Part shown: in pieces, positions 34,270 to 42,231 of the stretch
Layout: every line of letters starts with the position of its first letter
Position numbering within the stretch: the first letter of the stretch is position 1
Origin: Sphingobacteriaceae bacterium
GTDB taxonomy: Bacteria; Bacteroidota; Bacteroidia; Sphingobacteriales; Sphingobacteriaceae
Direction: 5' to 3'
NCBI GenBank assembly: GCA_017745075.1
Contig: JAGIAD010000008.1
Location: forward strand, 124,001-188,000
DNA length: 64,000 nucleotides
Translations under genes and position numbers: made by a program
The notes under the pieces: model-generated
Told to the model about the DNA's origin: nothing
The model's database searches: none
The model's input: the letters and a program-made list of their open reading frames with translations, nothing else

Positions 34270-35204
34270 CCCTCGCTAGCGCACGCGTGCCGCGTGTGCA
34301 ATATAATTCAGTAATTCACACTCTTGTTTATTTAAGAGGTCGTAATTTCATAGGTCTCTTAAATAAAAGTATAGCAAAAGGAAATCCTTTACGAGTAAAG
34401 TTATTTACAATCGATACTCAAGTCTGCCAAAATATTTAAGAAAGTACAATTTTATTTTCTGTCGTTTTCTTATATTGTAAATTACAATCACTTCTATAAA
34501 TAAAATCATTATCTGGCCAGCTACCCAGCTAAATGGTTAATTCATTCCGTATTTTTTTAAAAACAAAGCGCAAAAACTTCTGCTAGCACGGTGTGTTGCA
34601 TATGAAAAACTAAATAAATGAGCCGTAAATATAAATTCTATAATAAAGAAGGTTTATACTTTGTAAGTTTTGCAACAGTAAATTGGATAGATATATTTGT
34701 GCGGCATTTATATTGCGATATTGTCGCTGATAGCTTAATTTACTGCAAGAAAAACCTGGGCTTAGAACTTTATTGCTGGTGCATTATGCCAAGTCATATA
34801 CATTTAATATTTAGTGCAAAAAATCATAATCCGGATATTTTATTGGGCAGAATAAAAGAATATACTTCCAAAGAAATTGTAAAAGCAATTAAAGAGAACA
34901 GCCAGGAAAGTAGAAAAGAATGGTTGCTGTGGATGTTTGAGCGGGCAGGCTTAAAAAGCAGTAATGTTAAAGGATATCAATTTTGGCAGCACGACAATAA
35001 GCCAATAGAGTTGTGGAGTACGGCCGTTATTGAGCAAAAGGCAGATTATCTGCACGATAATCCGGTAGTGGCAGGTTTTGTTAACGAGGCCTGGCATTGG
35101 AAATATAGTAGTGCAATAGATTATAGTGGAGGTAAGGGGTTGATAGAATTAGATGAACTGTAAGCATAGAAATGCACACGCGGCACGCGTGCGCCAGCTA
35201 GGGG
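34270..35204 (+). mobile_element. RAYT unit with intact transposase gene (third, divergent type)
   Basis: The left end CCTCGCTAGCGCACGCGTGC (34271) and right end, whose reverse complement reads CTAGCTGGCGCACGCGTGCC, share the inverted core GCGCACGCGTGCCGCGTGTGC (20-plus bp). These ends differ from those of copies 1 and 2 (which carry AAGTCTTAGCG), as does the encoded protein. The 34300-34617 part is AT-rich non-coding leader. The right end merges with the start of the deaminase frame. Confidence 0.85.
34618..35163 (+). CDS. REP-associated tyrosine transposase (RAYT), intact
   Basis: The 181-residue protein has the Y1-transposase pattern: N-terminal MSRKYKFYNKEGLYFVSFAT, the metal-binding HxH in MPSHIHLIFS and the catalytic Tyr in ADYLHDNPVVAG, then WHWKYSSAIDYSGGKG at the end. 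It is uninterrupted and of normal length, unlike the copies at 31292 and 32739, which are related but clearly diverged. The 27890 remnant is closest to this type (WSTAVIEQ, VAWHWKYSS). RAYTs cut and join single-stranded DNA at REP hairpins; here the gene lies between inverted REPs that match its own type. The stop overlaps the downstream deaminase frame. Confidence 0.92.
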   Translation: MSRKYKFYNKEGLYFVSFATVNWIDIFVRHLYCDIVADSLIYCKKNLGLELYCWCIMPSHIHLIFSAKNHNPDILLGRIKEYTSKEIVKAIKENSQESRKEWLLWMFERAGLKSSNVKGYQFWQHDNKPIELWSTAVIEQKADYLHDNPVVAGFVNEAWHWKYSSAIDYSGGKGLIELDEL

Positions 35205-35512
35205 AGGATGTGTATATGTTTAAATCTAAAAAAAATTATAATATGGCCGATATAGGTTTCTTTGGCAATACAGGTAAAAAAACAGGTGCCCACGCTGAAA
35301 TAAGAGCATTGGACGATTTAGCTAAAGAAAAATTTCCTAATTATTTAGTTACTCCACCAACGAATGAGGTATTTGATGCTTGGCTTAAAAATGATGTATT
35401 GGGATATAACAGAAACATTCGATATGGTCTTGGGCAGGAGAAAGTAATTCAGCATACTTGTGCTGATTGTTTTTATATTTTAGATTTGGTAACTTTTATA
35501 AGGCCTCTTTAA
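35153..35512 (+). CDS. Deaminase-fold toxin tip (YwqJ-like polymorphic-toxin domain), detached
   Basis: The frame contains the zinc and catalytic signature of the nucleic-acid/nucleoside deaminase superfamily: H47-A-E49 in KTGAHAEIRALDDLAKE and C103-x-x-C106 in QHTCADCFYILDL. Spacing and the ALDDLA helix resemble the YwqJ-type toxin deaminases of polymorphic toxins. It has no carrier N-terminus; the nominal ATG lies in the RAYT tail and the frame passes through the RAYT's right repeat. A start at the internal Met at 35216 is possible. A YwqK-like gene follows after 16 bp and then endonuclease V. Deaminase fold is clear; toxin role follows from context. The base and nucleic acid targeted are unknown. 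Confidence 0.72.
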   Translation: MNCKHRNAHAARVRQLGEDVYMFKSKKNYNMADIGFFGNTGKKTGAHAEIRALDDLAKEKFPNYLVTPPTNEVFDAWLKNDVLGYNRNIRYGLGQEKVIQHTCADCFYILDLVTFIRPL

Positions 35513-35528
35513 TAATTTAATAATAATT

Positions 35529-35864
35529 ATGCTGCGAATAGAATATAATGATCCACATTTAACATTGAGAGATCGACCTACAAATTGGGGAGAGGAGGTG
35601 CAACTCTATAATGGACAGCCATTTACAGGTGTTATTGTTTCCTATAATCCAGATACGGGTTCGTTGAGAACTGAGTATGAATATAAAGATGGTATTTTTG
35701 ATGGACGACAAGCTGAATACTGGAGTAATGGGAATTTGAAAGAAGAGTATTTTCAAAAGTATGATTATCATATTGGTGCTTTTAAAAGATGGGATGAACA
35801 GGGCAATTTAATAAGCCATCAAGAATTCGACCAGTTTGGGAATTGGGTAAAAACAATTCTTTAA
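35529..35864 (+). CDS. YwqK-family (MORN-repeat-like) antitoxin
   Basis: The 111-residue protein is built of MORN-like repeats: VQLYNGQPFTGVIVSYNPDTGSLRTEYEYKDGIFDG, RQAEYWSNGNLKEEYFQKYDYHIG and AFKRWDEQGNLISHQEF. This is the pattern of YwqK-type antitoxins known to accompany YwqJ deaminase toxins. Sixteen bp separate it from the deaminase frame, and its stop TAA is directly followed by the ATG of the endonuclease V gene, so the three are probably one transcript. Cytoplasmic. It should bind and block the deaminase domain. The pairing agrees with known biology; the antitoxin function here is inferred. Confidence 0.8.
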   Translation: MLRIEYNDPHLTLRDRPTNWGEEVQLYNGQPFTGVIVSYNPDTGSLRTEYEYKDGIFDGRQAEYWSNGNLKEEYFQKYDYHIGAFKRWDEQGNLISHQEFDQFGNWVKTIL

Positions 35865-36368
35865 ATGGTTCTCGCCCTTGACGTGCATTACAAAGATGAT
35901 GGTTCAGCTAAATCAGTTGGGATTTTATTTAATTGGAATGATGTTCAGCCAAAAGAGATTTTGATAGAATATATTAATGAAACAGATGAATATATTCCTG
36001 GCGAGTTTTATAAAAGAGAACTTCCATGTCTGTTAAAAATTATCGAAAAGGTAGATTTAGCTGATTTGAAAGGCATTGTTATTGATGGATATATTTACAT
36101 CAATAATGAAAAGGGATTTGGCTTGGGCGGACATCTTTGGCAAACGTTAAATAAACAGATTCCAATAATAGGAGTAGCAAAGAACTTTTATCATGGTAAT
36201 ACCAAAACTGTTCAACAGATATACAGGGGGGAGAGTAAAAAACCTTTGTATATCTCATCAGTTGGTATTGATTTGGAACTGGCATCAGATCTTATTGAGC
36301 AAATGCAAGGGGAGTTTAGGATACCAGATTTGTTAAAGCAATTAGATGTGATAACCAAGCAAGAATAA
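35865..36368 (+). CDS. Short endonuclease V homologue in the deaminase cassette
   Basis: The 167-residue protein carries endonuclease V landmarks: D6 in VLALDVHYK, the wedge and Glu in YIPGEFYKRE (E52), D74 in LKGIVIDGYIY, the GVAK motif with K106 in IPIIGVAKNFYHG, the SSVG segment near 131-134 and RIPDLLKQLD (D161) near the end. Typical endonuclease V is about 220 residues, so this form is shorter. The His that usually follows SVG reads Ile (I135). Endonuclease V nicks nucleic acid next to inosine and other deaminated bases. Its ATG follows the YwqK stop with no gap. A repair or second-line defence role against the deaminase is an attractive inference. Confidence 0.8.
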   Translation: MVLALDVHYKDDGSAKSVGILFNWNDVQPKEILIEYINETDEYIPGEFYKRELPCLLKIIEKVDLADLKGIVIDGYIYINNEKGFGLGGHLWQTLNKQIPIIGVAKNFYHGNTKTVQQIYRGESKKPLYISSVGIDLELASDLIEQMQGEFRIPDLLKQLDVITKQE

Positions 36369-36708
36369 TATACCCGATATTGAAATACATATGATATTCT
36401 TTACCGGAAAAGCCTAATCAGAAAAATACCCCTCACTAGCGCACGCGTGCCACGTTTAAAATATAAGACCAACCATGTGCTGAACATTAAGTCGTACTTT
36501 TAGTTACGGACCTTTTTAATTAAAAGACTAATCCTTTTCAATGTGATTTGAATAATAAAAAATAACGTATTCATTTTTGAACAGGCATTAATCGTATGAG
36601 AAGTTATACTTTTTTCGCTAGATAATCCTAGGCCATAACAGCCAATGGAGTTTTAATAAAATATGTATATTCGTTTCATACCAAGTATAGCCCGGTACGT
36701 TTTTTTCT
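36369..36708. other. Intergenic region with the last REP of the island
   Basis: It holds a REP, CCTCACTAGCGCACGCGTGCCACG (36430-36453), then a sequence like the 3' flanks of cassette 3 (GTACTTTTAGTTACGGACCTTTTT), and then about 190 bp of AT-rich sequence in front of the hybrid regulator gene. No gene supported. This is the right edge of the island. Confidence 0.6.
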
Positions 36709-39700
36709 ATGCTCAATTTTCAGAAAATTTCTGCTTGCTTCATCCTCTTTTTATGTATGGGCACAGGTATTTGTTTTGCTCAGCCCACAACTGTTCCCAT
36801 TAAATATTTGGGGGTAGAAAACGGCCTGTCCAATAATGTGGTAAACTCCTTATACCTGGATCGTTATGGGTTTATGTGGATGGGTACATATGATGGATTA
36901 AACCGTTATGATGGCTATCACTTTAAAGTTTTCAGAAATGGATGGGGGGATGAACATTCATTGATAAATAATCACATCACAGTACTGAACGGAGATGAGA
37001 ATAACAGGGTTTGGGTAGGTACGCAAAAGGGAATTTCCTACTATGATTATGCCGATTCCAAGTTCCATCAATTAATTTACCTCGATAAGGGCAAAAAGAA
37101 TAAAGTAAGTTATGCCATTAATTCCATTGCAATAAGTCGGGCCTTGGTTGTCTATGTGGCAACTGAAGAAAAAGGGCTGTTCATGCTCAGAAAGAATAGT
37201 GGTTTTGCAGAACGGATACCATTTGGTAAAAATTTCGATTTTACTGTAAAAGCTTTATATGTTGATGAAGATCAAAGCCTTTGGCTTTTTATAAAGGATG
37301 TAGGGCTTTGCAGGTATGATCACGACAAAAAGACCCTCCGTTTAGTGAGTAGTGCCGTGCGTTCGGCAACGTGCATTACAAAAGGTGCCGGGCAGACACT
37401 CTGGATCGGAACAGAAAGGGGGCTTTTTCAGTTTGACAAAGCCAAAAACAATCTTACCAGGTTTAACCAGCATTTAAGCAATGAAAACATCATGGGTTTA
37501 TTGTTTGACCGCCAACAAAAACTCTGGATTTCCACTGATGGCGGAGGAATTGCCATATACAATACAAAAACGCTAAAAACAGATTACCTGTCTTCAGGAA
37601 AAGAAAAAGGCTTACTGAGTAGTAATTCTGTGGCCCAGGTTTATGAAGATCACGAATCCAGAAAGTGGATTGCTACGCTGCGTGGTGGGGTCAATATTAT
37701 AGATCCCGAAAACGAGCAGTTTACCACCATTAAGCACGATCCGTTAAAAAGCAATTCCTTAATTAACAATTTTGTACTCTCCTTTAGTGAAGATGAAAAC
37801 AAAAACATTTGGATCGGGACTGATGGGGGAGGTTTAAGCGTCTGGAACCGAAAACAAAATACTTTTACCAACTATACTAAAACCAGCGATCCGAACGCTT
37901 TAACCAGTAATTTTGTGACCAGCATTTTAAGCGATGCAGATCACAATATATGGGTAGCCAGTTTTAACGGGGGCATAGACCGTTTTAATAAAACAACCGG
38001 GAAATTTGTTCATTATAGCTGTTACAATACTTTTAAAGGGGTTTACGACATCAATATCTGGAAACTTTATCAAGACAAGCAACAAAATATTTGGGTGGGT
38101 ACCACCAAAGGTGGTGCATTGTACCGTTATAATAAAAATGCCGATAAATTTGAACTGTTTGACCACAATTTAAAGGATATCCACAGCCTGTTCCAGGATT
38201 CGAAAGGAAGACTTTGGGCGGGGAACTATACCGAACTGATCGAAATCGATCCAATAAATAAAAAACACCGCTATACGAAAATCAACTTTGCCATCAGGGC
38301 AATCCAGGAAGGTTTCAACCATCAGATATGGATTGGTACTGAAGGCGGTGGTTTATTACTTTTTAATCCGCAAACCCAAAAAATAAAGCGATATATTCAA
38401 AGTGATGGATTACCAAGTAATTCAGTGCTCAATATCCTTCAGGATTCAAAAGGTAATTTGTGGTGCAGCACCTATAATGGTTTATCAAGATTTGATGTTA
38501 CACACCATAGTTTTAAAAACTATTATGCCACAGATGGCTTACAAAGTAATCAGTTTAATTATAATGCGGCATTAAAACTTTCTAACGGTAATTTTTTATT
38601 CGGGGGCATTGGTGGCTTCAGCATGTTTTCGCCTGATAGCATCAAGAAAAATAAACGCATACCTAAAATCGTGTTAACCGATTTCAGGATCAACAACATC
38701 CCCCTCGATCAGGATTCAAGTTATAACAATATTTCTGTCGTTAATTTAGCAGAAATAAAAATCCCGTTTAGCGCTGCGGTAATTTCTATTGATTATGCAG
38801 CCATAGAATTTTCTTTCCAGGATCAGATTTCTTATGCCTATTATCTCGAAGGTTGGGATAGGGACTGGAATTACGTAAATAAACTGAGTACGGCCTATTA
38901 TTCGAGATTAAACGCAGGTCAATATAAATTGCACATTAAAAGTACCGATACTGAAGGTGCCTGGAGTAACAACGAAAAGATTGTAGTGATTACAATTTTA
39001 CCGCCCTGGTACAGCACCTGGTGGGCTTATGCCATTTATCTGATTTTAGGTTCATCTTTATTTTATCTTTTTCAAACCTACCGCAACCGGCAAAGAAGGC
39101 TTAAGCACGAGGTCGAAATTACCAACCTTAAAATGGAACGCGAAAAAGACCTGAACGAAAAGAAGCTAAATTTCTTTACCAATATTTCGCACGAACTCAG
39201 AACCCCCTTAACCTTAATTGTTAATCCGATTAAAGATATCATCAACAAAAAAGAAGCAGGAGCAGAGAAAAATGATTTAAGCGTAGTGTACCGCAACTCA
39301 AGAAGGTTATTAAGCCTGGTAGATCAGTTATTGCTGTTCAGAAAGACAGAAAGTGAGAACGATACTTTAAAAATTGTAAGGATTAACCTGTACAAGTTTA
39401 CAAACGAGATTTTTCTTTGTTTTAATTACCTGGCAAAGCAGAATCATATCGAATACACTTTCGAATGTGAGGAAGAAGAACTGGATATTTATGCTGATAA
39501 AGACAAACTCGAAATTGTTTTTTTTAACCTGCTTTCTAATGCACTTAAGTTCACCCCAAAAGGTGGTTTTGTAAAATTTAGTGTTAAAACACTCGGTAGA
39601 CGTGTACAGATCGAAGTGAGCGACAGCGGTCCGGGGATTCCGGCGGATGTTGGCGAAAAGTTGTTCGATAAATTTTACAAGGTAATGTCGAACGAATCAC

Positions 39701-40752
39701 TAAAAATGGGCTTCGGTATTGGACTTTATCTAGCCAAAAACTTTGTAGAACTGCATAAAGGTAAAATTTCGTTCCGTTCCAACCAGGGCAGAGGAACTGT
39801 ATTTTTGATCGATATTCCGGTTGGGGAACCAAACCTGCAGCATAACGGTGTTATTCAGAACGAATTAACCTATGTAAACGAACTCATTGCACAGGAAGAA
39901 GAAGCCGAAAACAATGATGCCGACAATGTAGGCAATCTCGAATTGCTCATTTCAGATTTACACTCAATTTTGGTTATTGACGATAACCTTGAAATTATTG
40001 ATTACATCAAGCACATTTTTCAGGATAACTTCAAAATTTACAAGGCCGAGAATGGCATAGAGGGATTGAAAATCTGCAAAGAATACCTGCCTGATATCGT
40101 TATATCTGATGTGAACATGGATGGCCTGAACGGCATAGAGCTCTGTAAGGCGATTAAAGATGACTCGGCCCTGAGCCATATTCCGGTAATTCTCCTTACC
40201 GGCGACCCTAGTCCGGAAATAAAACTTAAAGGAATCGAAGTTGGTGCCTACGATTTTATCAGTAAACCTTTCGATAAAGAGCTTTTTACGGCCAAAATTA
40301 ACAGCATCATTAAAAACAGGACCAATCTTCAGTCTTATTTCTACAATGAAATAACCCTGAAGAGTGATGCACATAAAGTATCGCAGGAGGATAAGGGCTT
40401 TCTTCAAAAATGTATTACCATTATCGAAGAAAATCTGATGGAAGACAGCTTTAATGTAAAAACGCTGGCATCTGATCTCGGAATGAGTCATTCTAACCTC
40501 TATAAAAAGATTAAAGCTACTTCAGGCCAGTCTATAAATGGCTTTATCCGTTTTATCAGGTTAAGAAAAGCAGCCGAACTGTTAATTAATACCAATTTAA
40601 ATATTAACGAAGCTGCCTTCAGGGTAGGGATAAATGATAGTAAATATTTTAGAGAGCAGTTTCAGAAGCTGTTTAAGTTAACACCGTCAGAGTTTATTAA
40701 AAAACACCGGAGAAGCTTTCATAAATACTATAATATTAATGCCACCACATAA
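36709..40752 (+). CDS. Hybrid two-component system regulator (propeller sensor, kinase, receiver, AraC output)
   Basis: The 1347-residue protein has a signal peptide, then Reg_prop propeller repeats to about residue 660 (for instance GLSNNVVNSLYLDRYGFMWMGTYDGLNRYDG), a Y_Y_Y domain near 690-765, a membrane helix near 770-790, the kinase with H828 in TNISHELRTPLT, an ATPase domain (NLLSNALKFTPKGG, GPGIP), a receiver domain with D1134 (VISDVNMDG) and an AraC-type HTH at the end. This single-protein design is the standard PUL regulator in Bacteroidota; it senses a periplasmic oligosaccharide. It sits upstream of the enzymes and SusC/SusD genes to its right and likely activates them. Confidence 0.97.
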   Translation: MLNFQKISACFILFLCMGTGICFAQPTTVPIKYLGVENGLSNNVVNSLYLDRYGFMWMGTYDGLNRYDGYHFKVFRNGWGDEHSLINNHITVLNGDENNRVWVGTQKGISYYDYADSKFHQLIYLDKGKKNKVSYAINSIAISRALVVYVATEEKGLFMLRKNSGFAERIPFGKNFDFTVKALYVDEDQSLWLFIKDVGLCRYDHDKKTLRLVSSAVRSATCITKGAGQTLWIGTERGLFQFDKAKNNLTRFNQHLSNENIMGLLFDRQQKLWISTDGGGIAIYNTKTLKTDYLSSGKEKGLLSSNSVAQVYEDHESRKWIATLRGGVNIIDPENEQFTTIKHDPLKSNSLINNFVLSFSEDENKNIWIGTDGGGLSVWNRKQNTFTNYTKTSDPNALTSNFVTSILSDADHNIWVASFNGGIDRFNKTTGKFVHYSCYNTFKGVYDINIWKLYQDKQQNIWVGTTKGGALYRYNKNADKFELFDHNLKDIHSLFQDSKGRLWAGNYTELIEIDPINKKHRYTKINFAIRAIQEGFNHQIWIGTEGGGLLLFNPQTQKIKRYIQSDGLPSNSVLNILQDSKGNLWCSTYNGLSRFDVTHHSFKNYYATDGLQSNQFNYNAALKLSNGNFLFGGIGGFSMFSPDSIKKNKRIPKIVLTDFRINNIPLDQDSSYNNISVVNLAEIKIPFSAAVISIDYAAIEFSFQDQISYAYYLEGWDRDWNYVNKLSTAYYSRLNAGQYKLHIKSTDTEGAWSNNEKIVVITILPPWYSTWWAYAIYLILGSSLFYLFQTYRNRQRRLKHEVEITNLKMEREKDLNEKKLNFFTNISHELRTPLTLIVNPIKDIINKKEAGAEKNDLSVVYRNSRRLLSLVDQLLLFRKTESENDTLKIVRINLYKFTNEIFLCFNYLAKQNHIEYTFECEEEELDIYADKDKLEIVFFNLLSNALKFTPKGGFVKFSVKTLGRRVQIEVSDSGPGIPADVGEKLFDKFYKVMSNESLKMGFGIGLYLAKNFVELHKGKISFRSNQGRGTVFLIDIPVGEPNLQHNGVIQNELTYVNELIAQEEEAENNDADNVGNLELLISDLHSILVIDDNLEIIDYIKHIFQDNFKIYKAENGIEGLKICKEYLPDIVISDVNMDGLNGIELCKAIKDDSALSHIPVILLTGDPSPEIKLKGIEVGAYDFISKPFDKELFTAKINSIIKNRTNLQSYFYNEITLKSDAHKVSQEDKGFLQKCITIIEENLMEDSFNVKTLASDLGMSHSNLYKKIKATSGQSINGFIRFIRLRKAAELLINTNLNINEAAFRVGINDSKYFREQFQKLFKLTPSEFIKKHRRSFHKYYNINATT

Positions 40753-40777
40753 AAGTTACGCTTTTTTGGCCTTTAAA

Positions 40778-40799
40778 GGGCGTTTATCTTAAAACGCCC
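40778..40799 (+). terminator. Hairpin after the hybrid regulator gene
   Basis: GGGCGTTT and AAACGCCC form an 8-bp stem, about 26 bp past the stop. There is no T tract, so termination would be weak; a regulatory or structural role cannot be excluded. Confidence 0.45.
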
Positions 40800-40892
40800 C
40801 CTGCAAAGTGTGATTTAACCCCCCGTGTAAAGCTTAAAAATTTCGGTACTTCGGCTTTACCAAATGAAAAAAAGAGTAGCCTGAACTATTTA

Positions 40893-42215
40893 ATGTATCA
40901 ATCCTTAATTAAAAGTATATTTTTAATCTGTACACTGATCAGTATCAACCTGGTTGGTGTTGCTCAAGAACCAAAACTGAGTACCATTGCGGCTAACGGT
41001 TGGGCTGATAACTCGGTAAACACGGTTATTTTTCGTAAAAATTCTTTGGTTAGTTTTAAAGATAGCCAATATGCTGCTTATTACGATCACGAACAAAATG
41101 TGGTGTTGGCTAAACGCAAAATCGGTTCTGCCCGCTGGACAGTAGTTACCACACCCTATAAAGGCGATGCTACCGACGCTCATAAGTCAATAAGTATTAT
41201 GGTAGATGGCGATGGTTTCCTGCATATGGCCTGGGGGCAGCACAACAACAACCTGAATTATGCCAAATCGACTTCTGCAGGTTCATTAACTTTAGGAAAA
41301 AAAGAGGTTATGCGCTCTACGAAAGAAAATAAAGTTAGTTATCCCGAATTTTATAAGTTAGCCAATGGCGATCTCTTGTTTTTTTATCGTGATGGGGGCT
41401 CTGGCAACGGAAATCTGATGATAAACCGCTATAGCTTGAAAACAAAAAAATGGGCGCGGGTACAGGATGGGATGATTGATGGCGAGGGCCAGCGGAATGC
41501 CTATTGGCAGGTTGCAGTAGATCAGGCCGGAACCATCCATTTATCATGGGTGTGGCGCGAAAGTCCCGATGTAGCCAGTAATCATGATTTATGTTATGCT
41601 AAATCGACTGATGGAGGTATAAGCTGGTTAAAATCTACCAATGAAAAGTATAAGCTGCCTATTACGGCTGCCAATGCTGAGTATGCAATCAGAATCCCGC
41701 AGAAAAGCGAGCTTATTAACCAGACATCCATGTTTGCCGATGCCAATGGAAAGGTATTTATTGCCGGTTACTGGCGCGGAGCAAACGAAACAGGACCTCA
41801 GTACCATTTGGTTTTTAAAACCGATAACAACTGGAAAGTAAGCAACCTGAATTTTAGAAAAACGACGTTTAGTTTAAGTGGTACCGGTACCAAGCGAATT
41901 CCAATTTCGCGGCCTCAGATTATTGTTTGGCCAAATGGAACACATTATGCCGCCGGATTATTATTTCGGGATGCTGAGCGTGGATACAAGGCATCTATTG
42001 CTTTAAATAACAATCTCGGATCAGGAAACTGGGAAATTAAAGACCTTACGAAAACGAGCCTGGGCGATTGGGAACCTACTTATGATACCGAACTTTGGAA
42101 AACTAAAAAAATGCTGAGCCTGTTTATGCAAAATGTTACCCAAATAGATGGAGAAGGAAAAGCAGATCAGGCGCCTACCCAGGTGCAGGTATTAGATTGG
42201 AAACCTAAAAAATAA
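40893..42215 (+). CDS. BNR-4 repeat protein, possible polysaccharide lyase of the propeller type
   Basis: The 440-residue secreted protein (signal peptide ending near GVAQ) is a BNR_4-type beta-propeller. It contains YAAYYDHEQNVVLAKRKIGSARW, DAHKSISIMVDGDGFLHMAWGQHNNNLNYAKS and WVWRESPDVASNHDLCYAKSTDGG. Propeller lyases of families PL24, PL25 and PL27, including rhamnose-glucuronate lyases of arabinogalactan loci, share this fold and the His/Tyr-rich core. The GH105 gene nearby would process the unsaturated product. Enzymatic family is inferred from fold and context; no catalytic residue can be assigned safely. First of a rightward enzyme series. Confidence 0.75.
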   Translation: MYQSLIKSIFLICTLISINLVGVAQEPKLSTIAANGWADNSVNTVIFRKNSLVSFKDSQYAAYYDHEQNVVLAKRKIGSARWTVVTTPYKGDATDAHKSISIMVDGDGFLHMAWGQHNNNLNYAKSTSAGSLTLGKKEVMRSTKENKVSYPEFYKLANGDLLFFYRDGGSGNGNLMINRYSLKTKKWARVQDGMIDGEGQRNAYWQVAVDQAGTIHLSWVWRESPDVASNHDLCYAKSTDGGISWLKSTNEKYKLPITAANAEYAIRIPQKSELINQTSMFADANGKVFIAGYWRGANETGPQYHLVFKTDNNWKVSNLNFRKTTFSLSGTGTKRIPISRPQIIVWPNGTHYAAGLLFRDAERGYKASIALNNNLGSGNWEIKDLTKTSLGDWEPTYDTELWKTKKMLSLFMQNVTQIDGEGKADQAPTQVQVLDWKPKK

Positions 42216-42231
42216 ATATAACACACTATAA

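Noticed and set aside
34257..34439. A 60-codon frame across the left REP of the intact RAYT unit
   Set aside because: It runs through the GC-rich palindrome, where frames open by chance, and the rest has no recognisable motif.
36100..36285. A leftward frame inside the endonuclease V gene
   Set aside because: It is the antisense shadow of a well-supported gene; the same applies to the many short frames opposite SusC, the hybrid regulator and the glycoside hydrolase genes.
26971..36456. A CRISPR array made of the island's repeated GC-rich elements
   Set aside because: The elements are irregularly spaced, palindromic, of variable length and next to RAYT genes. There are no uniform spacers and no cas genes.
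26971..36456. The island as a prophage or an integrative element
   Set aside because: No integrase, terminase, capsid, relaxase or conjugation genes were seen, and the flanking repeats are REPs rather than attachment sites.
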